A stretch of DNA of 64,000 nucleotides from the NCBI RefSeq assembly GCF_014203715.1, contig NZ_JACHJP010000001.1:62001-126000 (forward strand), in the 5' to 3' direction. The notes beneath the pieces are model-generated. The model had not been told where the DNA came from, did not search any database, and worked only from the letters and a program-made list of their open reading frames with translations. The position numbers and the translations under genes were made by a program. Below are positions 56,056-64,000 of this stretch, piece after piece; within the stretch, counting starts at the first letter, position 1; every line of letters starts with the position of its first letter. The stretch comes from Streptosporangium saharense. GTDB taxonomy: Bacteria > Actinomycetota > Actinomycetes > Streptosporangiales > Streptosporangiaceae.

Positions 56056-57992
56056 GCTCTCGAACGCGGCTGAGGGTGAGCCTGCTCGAACTGCCGTTGT
56101 ACGCCAACACCCTGCCCCTGGCCTCCGGTTACCTCCAGGCCTACGCCCTCCAGGACCCCGAGATCGCGGCCGGGTGTGACTTCACCGTGTACGCCCCCAT
56201 GGCGCAGACGCCGGTTCCCGAGCTGGTCGCGGCGCTGCTCGCCCAGGACGCCGACGTGTACGGCATGAGCTGCTACCTGTGGAACATGCGCCGGATCAAG
56301 GAGGTGCTCGACGAGCTCGTACGGCACCGCCCCGACGCCTGCTTCGTCCTGGGCGGCCCCCAGGTGATGAACCACGCAGCCGAGTACGTGGCGCCCGAGC
56401 TGGAGAACGTGCTGGTGTGCAACGCCGAGGGGGAACGGCCCTTCCAGGCGCTGCTCGTCGAACTGCTCGCCGCCCGTGGGCGGGCAGCCGTACCGGACTT
56501 CCAGCGGGTGCCGGGGATGAGCTTCTGGTCGGCGGGGGAGCTGCTGACCACCGAGAAGCCCGCGCGCATCACGGACCTGGACGAGATCCCCTCGCCGTTC
56601 GCGGCGGGCCTGTTCGACGGCGGGGAGTACACCTTCGCGGTCGTGGAGACCAACAGGGGCTGCCCTTACAGCTGCTCCTACTGCTACTGGGGCGCCGCGA
56701 CCAACGACAAGGTCCACCGCTGGGAGCTGGACCGGGTCAAGGACGACCTCACCTGGATCAGCGAGCACGGCGTGGAGAGCGTCTTCGTCGCCGACGCCAA
56801 CTGGGGGGCGCTGCCCCGCGACGTGGAGCTGACCCGGCACCTGGTCGAGGGCAAACGCCGTACCGGCTACCCGATGATGATCGCCATCCAGGCGGCGAAG
56901 AACCGTCCCGACCGGGTCACCGAGATCACCGAGATCCTCGTGGACGGCGGCCTGCTGACCAGCCAGCCGGTCTCGCTGCAGACGCTGAGCCCGCAGACCC
57001 TGGAGATCGTGCAGCGCGCCAACATCAAGGAGTCCACCTATGTGGAGCTCCAGCTCAAGCTGCACGAGAAGCAGATCAGCTCCTACACCGAGCTGATCTG
57101 GCCGCTGCCCGGTGAGACGCTGAAGTCCTTCCAGGCGGGCATCGCCAAGGTGTGCCGCACCGGGGCCGACGCCGTCGTCGCCTACCCCCAGCTCCTGCTG
57201 CGCAACACCCCCATGTACGGCACGCGCGAGGCGCTGGGCATCGAGACCGTCCGGGTGGACGACCCCGTGGCCGAGGCCGACGTGGTCGTGGCCACCAAGT
57301 GGGTGACCCGCGACGACTTCCAGGCCGGGGCCTGGTTCTACTACGCCGTGATCAGCCTCTACAACGCCCGCTCCGGCTTCCACGTCGCCAGGGAACTCGA
57401 CCGCAGTGGCGTCTGCTCCTACGAGGACTTCCTCGTCCGCGCCGCCGACCACTACCGCCGCCGCACCGACACGGAGATCTGCGCGTTCTTCGACGAGTCG
57501 GTACGCGGCCTGGGCAACTACGACCTCAACAACATCGGCAAGGTCCTGCACATGGTGCTGCACTCCCACCGGGCGGAGATGGACACCCTGCTTGAGGACT
57601 TCCTCCGCGAGCAGGGCTGGCTGGCCGACCCCGCGCTGCGCGCCGTCTTCGAACTCGACCTGGTGGCCAGGCCGTACGTCTACCGGGAGGCGGTCTCAGA
57701 ACCCGCGGTGGCGCTCTCGCAGGTGCGGATCGTGAAGCGCGACCGCTACACGCTCGTGGTGGACCTGCCGGAGACCGCCGTGGAGTCACTCGCCGACGCG
57801 GGCTTCGTCGAGGCCGGTGACTCCGGGAGGTTCGTCGTCGACCACCGGGGCCGCAGGAAGATGCCCTATCCGCGCCACCGCAGCCTGGAGCACAACGCCG
57901 CCTACTGCCAGGCGATGATGAACCGGCTGCGCGACATCCTGCCCACCTGGCGGGCGGCGGCCGTACGGGATCGGGTGCTCGATGCGTCGTGA
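56052..57992 (+). CDS. Cobalamin-binding-type radical SAM enzyme (class B-like)
   Basis: 646 residues. The N-terminal B12-binding-like Rossmann domain (1-150; [30 protein letters not shown]) lacks DxHxxG, as is common in class B enzymes. The radical SAM core has [14 protein letters not shown] with Cys204, Cys208 and Cys211. A long C-terminal region (about 420-646) includes [19 protein letters not shown]. Such enzymes methylate unactivated carbons or rearrange carrier-bound substrates. The ATG overlaps the didomain stop (ATGA), suggesting action on the amino acid held on that carrier. Confidence 0.9.
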   Translation: MSSRTRLRVSLLELPLYANTLPLASGYLQAYALQDPEIAAGCDFTVYAPMAQTPVPELVAALLAQDADVYGMSCYLWNMRRIKEVLDELVRHRPDACFVLGGPQVMNHAAEYVAPELENVLVCNAEGERPFQALLVELLAARGRAAVPDFQRVPGMSFWSAGELLTTEKPARITDLDEIPSPFAAGLFDGGEYTFAVVETNRGCPYSCSYCYWGAATNDKVHRWELDRVKDDLTWISEHGVESVFVADANWGALPRDVELTRHLVEGKRRTGYPMMIAIQAAKNRPDRVTEITEILVDGGLLTSQPVSLQTLSPQTLEIVQRANIKESTYVELQLKLHEKQISSYTELIWPLPGETLKSFQAGIAKVCRTGADAVVAYPQLLLRNTPMYGTREALGIETVRVDDPVAEADVVVATKWVTRDDFQAGAWFYYAVISLYNARSGFHVARELDRSGVCSYEDFLVRAADHYRRRTDTEICAFFDESVRGLGNYDLNNIGKVLHMVLHSHRAEMDTLLEDFLREQGWLADPALRAVFELDLVARPYVYREAVSEPAVALSQVRIVKRDRYTLVVDLPETAVESLADAGFVEAGDSGRFVVDHRGRRKMPYPRHRSLEHNAAYCQAMMNRLRDILPTWRAAAVRDRVLDAS

Positions 57993-59115
57993 CCTCTTCA
58001 CCCGGGAGCACGAGGAGTTCCGCGACCTCGTGCGGACCTTCGTGGCCAGGGAGGTCACCCCGAACCTGGAGCGGTGGGAGGAGCACGGCGCCGCCGACCG
58101 GTCCGTGTGGCTGCGCGCGGGCGAGCACGGCCTGCTCGGCCTCGACGTCGATCCGGCGTACGGCGGAGCGGGCGTGGCCGACTACCGCTACCACGCGGTG
58201 CTGGGGGAGGAGTTCGCGAAGGCCGGGGCCCACGCCCCGGCGCTCTCCCTGCACAACGAGATCTGCGGCCTCTACCTGCGCGCGCACACGACCGAGGAGC
58301 AGCGGCGGCGCTGGCTGCCCGGCTTCTGCTCGGGCGAACTGGTCACGGCCGTGGCCATCAGCGAGCCGGACGCGGGCAGCGACCTGCGGCGCATCAGGAC
58401 CAAGGCGGTGCGGGACGGCGACCGCTACGTGCTCAACGGGCAGAAGACCTTCGTCTCGAACGGTGCCACGGCCGACCTCGTGCTGGTCGTGGCCCGGACC
58501 GGGGAGCGCCCCTCCGACGCCGGTGTCTTCGTCGTCGAGCCGACCAGGGTGGGGGTGACCAGGGGCAGGACGCTCGACAAGATCGGGATGCGGGCCCTCG
58601 ACACCGTCGAACTCTTCCTGTCGGACGTGGAGATCCCGGTGGAGAACCTGCTCGGTCGCGAGGACCGCGCCTACGCCTACCTGATCAGGACCCTCCGGCA
58701 GGAACGGGTGATGCTCGCCGTCTCCGCGCTGACCACCGCCGAACGGCTCTTCGAGGAGACCCTGGTCTACTGCGGCAAACGCGAGGTTTTCGGACGGCCG
58801 ATAGGACGACACCAGTACAACCGTTTCCTGCTCGCCGAGCTGAGGACCGCCCTCACGGTCGCCCGCGCCTTCACCGACCGCTGCGTTGCCGAACACGACG
58901 CCGGACGCCTCACCTCGGAGGAGGCCGCCATGGCCAAGTGGTGGAACACCGAACTGTGCCAGCGCGTGGTCGACCGCTGCGTCCAACTCCACGGCGGCTA
59001 CGGCGTCATGCGAGAGTTCCCGGTCGCCAGAGCCTTCGTGGACACCCGGGTCCAGACCATCTACGGCGGAACCACAGAGATCATGAAGGAACTCATCGGC
59101 CAGTCCCTGCTGTGA
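57982..59115 (+). CDS. Acyl-CoA dehydrogenase family flavoprotein
   Basis: 377 residues with acyl-CoA dehydrogenase architecture: FAD segment AVAISEPDAGSDL and GQKTFVSNGATADL, and HGGYGVMREFPVARAFVDTRVQTIYGGTTEIM at the C terminus. The Glu of the medium-chain group is Gly here (YGGTTE), but Glu241 in LRQERVML sits where long-chain and isovaleryl enzymes keep their base. Alone in an operon with a carrier didomain, it probably desaturates a carrier-bound aminoacyl group, as in pyrrole-forming prolyl-carrier dehydrogenases. It starts 11 bases inside the end of the radical SAM gene. A hairpin follows. Confidence 0.92.
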   Translation: MRRDLFTREHEEFRDLVRTFVAREVTPNLERWEEHGAADRSVWLRAGEHGLLGLDVDPAYGGAGVADYRYHAVLGEEFAKAGAHAPALSLHNEICGLYLRAHTTEEQRRRWLPGFCSGELVTAVAISEPDAGSDLRRIRTKAVRDGDRYVLNGQKTFVSNGATADLVLVVARTGERPSDAGVFVVEPTRVGVTRGRTLDKIGMRALDTVELFLSDVEIPVENLLGREDRAYAYLIRTLRQERVMLAVSALTTAERLFEETLVYCGKREVFGRPIGRHQYNRFLLAELRTALTVARAFTDRCVAEHDAGRLTSEEAAMAKWWNTELCQRVVDRCVQLHGGYGVMREFPVARAFVDTRVQTIYGGTTEIMKELIGQSLL

Positions 59116-59121
59116 CCGGTT

Positions 59122-59143
59122 GCTTCTTCGAATGAGAAGAAGC
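59122..59143 (+). terminator. Hairpin GCTTCTTC/GAAGAAGC after acyl-CoA dehydrogenase
   Basis: A perfect 8-bp stem (59122-59129 with 59136-59143, loop GAATGA) lies 7 bases after the operon's last stop codon, followed by AT-rich sequence (TTGGCAAAATTTAAACC) without a U-run. It marks the right end of the biosynthetic locus and the sharp drop in GC content. Confidence 0.6.
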
Positions 59144-59306
59144 TTGGCAAAATTTAAACCATGTTTTCTACGTCGCGCGCTCGAAGGAAGTTCTGGGATG
59201 CAGAAATAATTTTTCGACCGAAGAGGATTCCGGGGCCGTGCTGCGGGCGACCGACTGGATAAATGATTCGATGTGAATGTGGGCCATCTGTCATCGGCAA
59301 AAAATC

Positions 59307-60122
59307 TCACACGGAGAACAGATCGTCCTGTACAAACTCAACGACACTTCGCTGAGGATAGAACAGGCCTAGCAGCATGAAGGTTCGAGGGCGGGCTGCG
59401 ATGTTTCCTACAAAGCAGTGAACCGCCCGATCCGGAGTAATGACACGCTCGAACCATCGCTCGTGTAGCTTCTCTCTGGCGGCCCGTTCACCGTATGCGC
59501 GCAGAAACTTTCGGTAGGAGGCGCCAGCTTCCCAGTCCTTGAGCCCCATGTCATGCCCTGCGCAGTGACTGTCCGCGCAGCGGAATCGGTAGCGAAATTC
59601 GAAGGGCACCCACTCCAGAGGCCTCAGATCTTGATCGAACAGGTCCATCTGGCCTGATAGGGCGGTTTTCGCCGCAGGCCATGGTTCCGCCGGCTCTAAC
59701 CTGAAGTCGGTGATCTCAGCTGGTCGGAAGATACCGAGGGAGGTCCCGTTGACTTCCTGATCGCGTTTGATTGCGCACAGAGAGGGGGCAACGAGCGGTT
59801 CGACGTAGGCATATCGCTGCCTCCAGCCGTCGGACGGTGGCACGCTTCCAACGACATGTAAGGTTTCCAGGTTGGGGCGCAGACTCTCGGGGCGCCTGTC
59901 TCCGGAGTGTCGTCTGACGTCAACCTCGACAATTGAGTACTTGGTGAACTGGACGTCCGTGCTCAGGAGACGGAAGGGTACGGGGAAGAGCCGTACATGC
60001 TGAGGTTTTCCGCGATCCAGCCGTATGCCGGCCACGCAGCTTGTCTCTCGATACTTCGAGGACAGTTCCGGATAAGTCTTGACCGTGATCATTATTCGGT
60101 CTCGCTGCCAGTCGCCTGCCAT
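59307..60122 (-). CDS. Uncharacterised protein paired with HTH-DUF488 gene
   Basis: 271 residues from ATG 60122 (GGGAAGGGAAGG just upstream). Soluble, no signal. N terminus ITVKTYPELSSKYRETSCVAGI; it has a Cys/His cluster FRCADSHCAGHDMG that may bind metal, and a C terminus MLLGLFYPQRSVVEFVQDDLF. The GC content is markedly below that of the genes to its left. It follows the HTH-DUF488 gene by 89 bases on the same strand, so the two are likely co-transcribed. I do not recognise the family; a defence-type or mobile-gene role is only a guess. Confidence 0.7.
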   Translation of the reverse strand: MAGDWQRDRIMITVKTYPELSSKYRETSCVAGIRLDRGKPQHVRLFPVPFRLLSTDVQFTKYSIVEVDVRRHSGDRRPESLRPNLETLHVVGSVPPSDGWRQRYAYVEPLVAPSLCAIKRDQEVNGTSLGIFRPAEITDFRLEPAEPWPAAKTALSGQMDLFDQDLRPLEWVPFEFRYRFRCADSHCAGHDMGLKDWEAGASYRKFLRAYGERAAREKLHERWFERVITPDRAVHCFVGNIAARPRTFMLLGLFYPQRSVVEFVQDDLFSV

Positions 60123-60211
60123 GCCTTCCCTTCCCACGGGATATCCCTGATCCGATGGGAAAGGAGAAACGACCTTCGGTCAAGACCACAATGTGGTACA
60201 GCCCGCTGGTC

Positions 60212-60892
60212 TCAGCTCAGTGACTGCACCTCCACGACGATCCGCTCACGAACCGTGTCCAGGACCACCTTCCTGTGGCAGCGCTCCTCGTCCTTTTCGA
60301 AGCACAGGACGGCGACACGTGATTGTACGGCCTGCTCGGTCAGGCGATTGAGGTCCGACTGTGCTTCGGCTGAGCGCAGTATGTCGCGAAACCGCGCCTG
60401 CCCCACGTTCACACGACCGTCCCAGAACGGGGCACGGTTGTCTTTCGGATTACCAAGGGCGCGCAGATGGGTGTACTGGATGCCCGCCTGGGAGAGCGCC
60501 TCACCCAGGCGAGATTTGCTGAAACCGGGCTTTCGACTAATGGGCGTGAGGCGTACATCGGCCACCATGTCGATACCGTGGTCGAGTAAGGACGCAACGA
60601 ACGAGTCAATGTCACGCCCTTCATAACCGGCAGACCACAGCCCAGGATTCGTGCGCGTGCTTCGGAACAGGTCGTCGAGCGACACGTTCAACGCTTCCGC
60701 GACAGCTCCGACCGTGAAGAAACCTGGCTGGGCCACGCTTTGGCTCTCCAGACGCGCAAGAGTGCTCAAACTGATTCCAGCTTCGATGGCGAGGTGTTCT
60801 CTCGACCATCCGCGCGTTTCGCGCAGCTTTCGAACCTGGCGTGCGAGAGCGTGGGCGTGGTCAGTGCTGTTCGTGGAGAGTTGACCGGCCAT
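60212..60892 (-). CDS. XRE HTH plus DUF488 protein
   Basis: 226 residues from ATG 60892 (a longer frame starts at ATG 60952). The N-terminal helix-turn-helix (about 20-60) has LRETRGWSREHLAIEAGISLSTLARLESQS. The DUF488 domain (about 85-215) has GYEGRDIDSFVASLLDHGIDMVADVRLTPISRKPGFSKSRLGEAL, YTHLRALGNP and LCFEKDEERCHRKVV. DUF488 proteins are uncharacterised and occur in defence and mobile regions; fusion to HTH suggests autoregulation. GC content is low compared with the cluster to the left. It is co-oriented with the 59307-60122 gene. Confidence 0.85.
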   Translation of the reverse strand: MAGQLSTNSTDHAHALARQVRKLRETRGWSREHLAIEAGISLSTLARLESQSVAQPGFFTVGAVAEALNVSLDDLFRSTRTNPGLWSAGYEGRDIDSFVASLLDHGIDMVADVRLTPISRKPGFSKSRLGEALSQAGIQYTHLRALGNPKDNRAPFWDGRVNVGQARFRDILRSAEAQSDLNRLTEQAVQSRVAVLCFEKDEERCHRKVVLDTVRERIVVEVQSLS

Positions 60893-61039
60893 GATCTGGG
60901 ATCCTAACGGGCAGACAACTACATCGTCCTGTTCCCCCTGAAGCCGTTCCATATCGTGTAGTTCGGCTTCTGGAAGACCTCCCGCGACACAGTCTGACGG
61001 TCATGCGGAGAAAACCAGCCCCTGCCGTGACCATACGGC

Positions 61040-61457
61040 TCAGCGGCGGTGGAGCCATTCCAGCAGGTCGGGTAGGGCAGGCGGCTCGTCCGCTCGTGGT
61101 AATGGGCCAGTTCGTCCGAAGTGAGCAACTCGCGGCCCGATTCTGAGGTACCCCTGCGGAAGAACCCGGCAGTATCCCTCAGCACCCTGGCCTGGTTGGG
61201 AGCGAGCCTGTCGGTACGTGCCGCTGGGCTTCGAGCCGCTCGAACAGCTCCTCCTTCGGCACGGTCAGGTTGTCCAGCTACGGCGACATCTCCGCAAGCG
61301 GCTCAGGGAGGTCGGGGGTCCGCAGGATCAGCGGCGCACAGATCATCTGCATCCACGTCGTGCCGCTCTTTGAGCGGGTGCTGATGACGATGTCCCCTCG
61401 GCGGGAGGGGAAGCCGTCCCAGCAGGCGCTGCCCTCCCCGGGGAAGACGTATCTCAC
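61040..61457 (-). pseudogene. Decayed sulfotransferase gene
   Basis: From GTG 61457, leftward, the frame reads MRYVFPGEGSACWDGFP, then IVISTRSKSGTTWMQMICA, the PAPS-binding loop of cytosolic-type sulfotransferases, and PDLPEPLAEMSP followed by a TAG at 61278-61280 where Trp is usual. The frame continues past the stop (LDNLTVPKEELFERLEAQRH), loses an internal stretch, and the family C terminus appears in two other frames (FFRRGTSESGRELLTSDELAHYH and LPDLLEWLHRR, ending TGA 61040-61042). About 420 bp remain of a normal 850-900. It has a nonsense mutation, a deletion and a frameshift. Confidence 0.8.
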
Positions 61458-61477
61458 GGACCCCTCTCCTCACTGCG

Positions 61478-61783
61478 TTACAGCTTGACGCAGGCGCTTC
61501 CCGAGGCCCAGGTGGGGCTGAGCAGGGTCACCCGGTCGCACCGGTAGGTGCCCGCACTCGGGCCCGAGGAGATGGTGATCACACCGGCGCCCCCGTCACC
61601 CGAGCCCGTGCACGGGTTGCCCCAGGCATGCCAGAGGGGAGGACCTCCGACGGGTCCGCGCTCGAAGAAGGTCCCGCTCTCACAGACGTACGTTCCCGCC
61701 GCGTGCGCGGCCGGGACCGTCAGCAGCGGCCCGGCGAGGAGCGCGGCGGCCACGGTGACGGTGAAACGCTTGATCAGGGACAT
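61478..61783 (-). CDS. Small secreted protein with four cysteines
   Basis: 101 residues. ATG 61783 with GGAAGGG upstream. A Sec signal peptide (MSLIKRFTVTVAAALLAGPLLTVPAAHA, cleavage after AHA) leads to a 73-residue mature protein with four Cys (YVCESG, NPCTGSG, YRCDRV, SACVKL), two Gly-rich loops and no catalytic motif. The Cys count suggests two disulfides. Function unknown; actinomycetes export many such proteins. It diverges from the iron-uptake operon. Confidence 0.75.
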   Translation of the reverse strand: MSLIKRFTVTVAAALLAGPLLTVPAAHAAGTYVCESGTFFERGPVGGPPLWHAWGNPCTGSGDGGAGVITISSGPSAGTYRCDRVTLLSPTWASGSACVKL

Positions 61784-61900
61784 GGGGGGTGCCCTTCCGA
61801 GAAAAGGATGATTGCCCAACTATCCAGCAATCTCCTCCTCGGTACCCCTCACCACCCCGTCAGGGTTTCGAACCCTTTCACCCGTTACAGGACTCTAATT

Positions 61901-61916
61901 ACTGTACATGTACAGT
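61901..61916. promoter_or_regulatory. 16-bp palindrome ACTGTACATGTACAGT
   Basis: A perfect palindrome directly abutting the iron box, in the gap between the secreted protein and the iron-siderophore operon. The TGTACA-type arms could bind a second repressor or overlap the -10. The regulator is unknown. Confidence 0.55.
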
Positions 61917-61934
61917 TAGGTGTGGCTAACCTAA
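61916..61934. promoter_or_regulatory. Iron box TTAGGTGTGGCTAACCTAA (IdeR/DmdR)
   Basis: A close match to the 19-bp DtxR-family consensus TTAGGTTAGGCTAACCTAA (two substitutions). It lies 69 bases before the start of the siderophore-binding protein gene, so the operon should be repressed by iron through IdeR/DmdR. Confidence 0.85.
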
Positions 61935-62002
61935 GTAGCGCAGGTTTCGGGCCAACCATAATCCCGGCCTTCCCTGGCTTCCCTCGGCAAAGGACCACAC
62001 CC

Positions 62003-63031
62003 ATGAGACTCCTCCGACGTCCGCTCACCGCCGCCGTCGGCGCGTTCGCCGCCACACTCTTTCTCGTGGGCTGTACGGCCTCCCCAGCGGCCGAAGCCCC
62101 CGCGCCCGAGGTGAAAGCCGGACAGGGCGGCTTCCCGCTCACCCTCCACAACGCCTGGGGCGACGTCACCATCCAGAAGGAACCACGCCGGGTCGTCGCC
62201 CTCGGCTACTCCGACGTCGCGGTGGCCTCCGCCCTCGGCGCCGAGGTCGTGGGAAGCGTGCAGAGCTTCGGCAGCGTCAGCGGCCTCTCGCAGGACAGGA
62301 ACCTGCCCTACGTCACCCCGCTGCCCGAACCGGTGACCTGGCTGAACCCCATGGACATCAACGTCGAGCAGATCGCCACCCTCAAGCCAGACGTCATCCT
62401 CGCCACCGCCGCCTACAGCCTCAACGAGCAGACCTACGAACTCCTCAACGACATCGCCCCGGTCGTCACCTACGAGAAGGGCCTCTACCAGGCATCCGGT
62501 CCCGACGAGGCCCGCAGGATCGGCAGGGCCCTCGGCAAGGAGACCGCGGCGCGGGAACTCGTCACCAAGTCCGAGCAGGCGGTCTCCGCGCTCCGCGAGG
62601 AACTCCCCGGCCTCGACGGCGGCACCTACCTGTACGGCCAGGCCAGAGCCGGGGTCGCCGTCATGGTCGTCGCCAAGGACAACCTCACCGCGAAGTTCAT
62701 GAGCGGCCTGGGCCTCGTGCCCCTGCCCGCCGTCGCGAACCTCAGGGGCAAGGGGTCGGTCCCGGGCACCATCGACGTCAGCTACGAGCAGGCCGGGCTG
62801 TTCGAGGACGCCGACGTGCTCTTCATGACCTACCAGAGCGACCAGTACCGCCAGCAGTTCGAGAAGGACCCCGTGGTCGGCAAGCTCGGCATCATGAAGT
62901 CCCGGTACGTGCCGCTGGACATCGAGGTCGCCACCGCCCTCCAGGCCCCCAACGTCGTGGCCGTGCCCTGGCTCCTCGACAGGCTCAGGGACGGCCTCGG
63001 CAAGGTCTCCGCCAGGCGGACCGGGTCGTGA
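62003..63031 (+). CDS. Iron-siderophore ABC transporter substrate-binding lipoprotein
   Basis: 342 residues from ATG 62003. A lipoprotein signal peptide has the lipobox LFLVGC (Cys near 24). The type III binding-protein (FecB/FhuD) fold shows RVVALGYSDVAVASALGAEVVGS, MDINVEQIATLKPDVILATAAYSLNEQ and APNVVAVPWLLDRL. It captures an Fe(III)-siderophore outside the membrane for the FecCD permease that follows. The iron box upstream indicates iron repression. Its stop overlaps the permease start. Confidence 0.94.
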   Translation: MRLLRRPLTAAVGAFAATLFLVGCTASPAAEAPAPEVKAGQGGFPLTLHNAWGDVTIQKEPRRVVALGYSDVAVASALGAEVVGSVQSFGSVSGLSQDRNLPYVTPLPEPVTWLNPMDINVEQIATLKPDVILATAAYSLNEQTYELLNDIAPVVTYEKGLYQASGPDEARRIGRALGKETAARELVTKSEQAVSALREELPGLDGGTYLYGQARAGVAVMVVAKDNLTAKFMSGLGLVPLPAVANLRGKGSVPGTIDVSYEQAGLFEDADVLFMTYQSDQYRQQFEKDPVVGKLGIMKSRYVPLDIEVATALQAPNVVAVPWLLDRLRDGLGKVSARRTGS

Positions 63032-64000
63032 CCCCCACGCGCGGGACGGCCGAGAGGCCGCTTGCGCGCGCCGTGCCGTACCTCACGGGAGGCCTGCTCC
63101 TGCTCGGCGCCGCGGTGGTGTGCAGCGTCGCGATCGGCTCGAAGGCGCTCGGCGTCGGCGAGACGCTCCAGGCGCTCACGGGCGCGGGCGTCGACGAGAG
63201 CGCGACCATCGTCAGGGAGGTACGGCTCCCGCGCACCCTGCTCGGACTCGTCACCGGCGCCGCGCTGGGCGTGGCCGGTGCCCTCATCCAGGCGCTGACC
63301 AGGAATCCGCTGGCCGATCCCGGCATCCTCGGGGTGAGCGCCGGGGCGGGCTTCTCCGTCACCCTCGGGGTCGCCTTCCTCGGGCTCACCGGGGTCCAGG
63401 CCCACCTCTGGCTGGCCTTCCTGGGCGCCGCCGCCGTCACCGTCCTCGTCTACTTGGTGGGCGCACTCGGGCGATCCGGGACGAACCCCACGCGGCTCGT
63501 CCTCGTCGGCGTCGCCCTCAGCGCGGTGCTCGCCGGAATCCAGTCCGGCCTCACCCTGCTCAACCCCCGCGTCCTGGACGGCATGCGCGCCTGGGCCGCG
63601 GGGTCGCTCGCGGGCTCCGACCCCGAGGCCACCCGGCACGTCATCCCGTTCGTCCTGGCCGGACTGGCCCTGGCCGTCTGGGTGGCCCCTGCGTTCAACG
63701 CCGTCGCGATGGGGGAGGACCTCTCCCGCTCCCTCGGCGTCAACCTGACCGTCGTCCGCGTCCTCACCGTCGCCGCCGTCACGCTGCTCACCGGCGGGGC
63801 GACCGCGCTGGCGGGGCCGATCATGTTCCTCGGCCTCATGGTCGCGCACATCGCCCGCTACGTCGCGGGCCCCGACCACCGCTGGATCCTGCCGGTCTCC
63901 CTCCTGCTCGGCCCGCTCGTCCTGCTCTCCGCCGACGTCCTCGCCCGCGTCGTCGTATGGCCCGGCGAACTCCCCGTAGGCGTCGTCACCGCCTTCCTCG
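63028..64000 (+). CDS. FecCD-type iron-siderophore ABC permease (partial, runs off window)
   Basis: GTG 63028 overlaps the preceding stop; the frame stays open for 324 codons to the window end. It has several hydrophobic helices and the family segments VREVRLPRTLLGLVTGAALGVAGALIQALTRNPLADPGILG and LTGGATALAGPIMFLGLMVAHIAR. It is the BtuC/FecCD permease paired with the binding lipoprotein; the ATPase and possibly a second permease should lie beyond the window. Confidence 0.95.
   Translation, partial: MTPTRGTAERPLARAVPYLTGGLLLLGAAVVCSVAIGSKALGVGETLQALTGAGVDESATIVREVRLPRTLLGLVTGAALGVAGALIQALTRNPLADPGILGVSAGAGFSVTLGVAFLGLTGVQAHLWLAFLGAAAVTVLVYLVGALGRSGTNPTRLVLVGVALSAVLAGIQSGLTLLNPRVLDGMRAWAAGSLAGSDPEATRHVIPFVLAGLALAVWVAPAFNAVAMGEDLSRSLGVNLTVVRVLTVAAVTLLTGGATALAGPIMFLGLMVAHIARYVAGPDHRWILPVSLLLGPLVLLSADVLARVVVWPGELPVGVVTAFL

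Noticed and set aside
60919-61185. Stand-alone small gene on the minus strand
   Set aside because: Its sequence is the frameshifted C-terminal part of the sulfotransferase pseudogene.

Overview
The window reads as chromosomal DNA of a very high-GC filamentous actinomycete. The signs are strong G/C third positions, GTG and TTG starts, many 4-base stop/start overlaps, an IdeR/DmdR-type iron box, an AurF-type diiron oxygenase and NRPS-like genes. The order Streptosporangiales is my guess from overall gene style, not something the sequence proves.

Layout. 1-2.7 kb: MarR regulator diverging from an SDR/membrane protein/SGNH hydrolase operon. 2.7-7.2 kb: core genes (class II fructose-bisphosphate aldolase, DedA protein, pyrE, NYN-domain protein). 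7.2-13.7 kb: a signalling block with a response regulator, a 1397-residue soluble hybrid histidine kinase carrying eight 92-residue HAMP units, and a divergent GAF/SpoIIE phosphatase. 13.9-34.6 kb: mostly stand-alone metabolic, transport and regulatory genes (S9 peptidase, 23S rRNA methyltransferase-like gene, short rho, MBL hydrolase, MFS, XRE-cupin regulator with BenE, FAD oxidoreductase, CorA, aminotransferase, MurJ-like flippase, hydrolase/methyltransferase pair, ABC exporter).

34.7-59.1 kb is the most unusual part: a probable natural-product locus of unfamiliar composition. A leftward arm has a GMP synthase, an SDR, a thymidylate-kinase-like protein and a CxLxxGHxGxH protein. A rightward run of ten closely spaced genes (39.0-49.4 kb) has a HemW-like radical SAM enzyme, an adenylosuccinate-synthetase-like enzyme with an altered aspartate loop, an ArsR-like regulator, a DinB-like protein, an S9 peptidase, a 47-residue Lys/Pro-rich peptide, a glutamine-dependent asparagine-synthetase homologue with a C-terminal extension, a nucleotidyltransferase, a PqqD protein and an AurF-type diiron oxygenase. 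Then come a LacI regulator, a leftward exporter plus a second nucleotidyltransferase fused to a PqqD-like domain, a HAD protein, and a rightward trio (adenylation-carrier didomain, cobalamin-type radical SAM enzyme, acyl-CoA dehydrogenase). The two arms diverge from a region with two copies of TCATACGTAT, one over the -10 of a good promoter. I infer a peptide-associated pathway that uses nucleotide chemistry; the product cannot be read from the sequence.

59.1-61.5 kb is a lower-GC patch with an orphan protein, an HTH-DUF488 protein and a decayed sulfotransferase gene. 61.5-64 kb holds a small secreted protein and the start of an iron-siderophore ABC uptake operon behind an iron box; its permease gene runs off the window. 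No rRNA, tRNA, CRISPR or insertion sequence was recognised.
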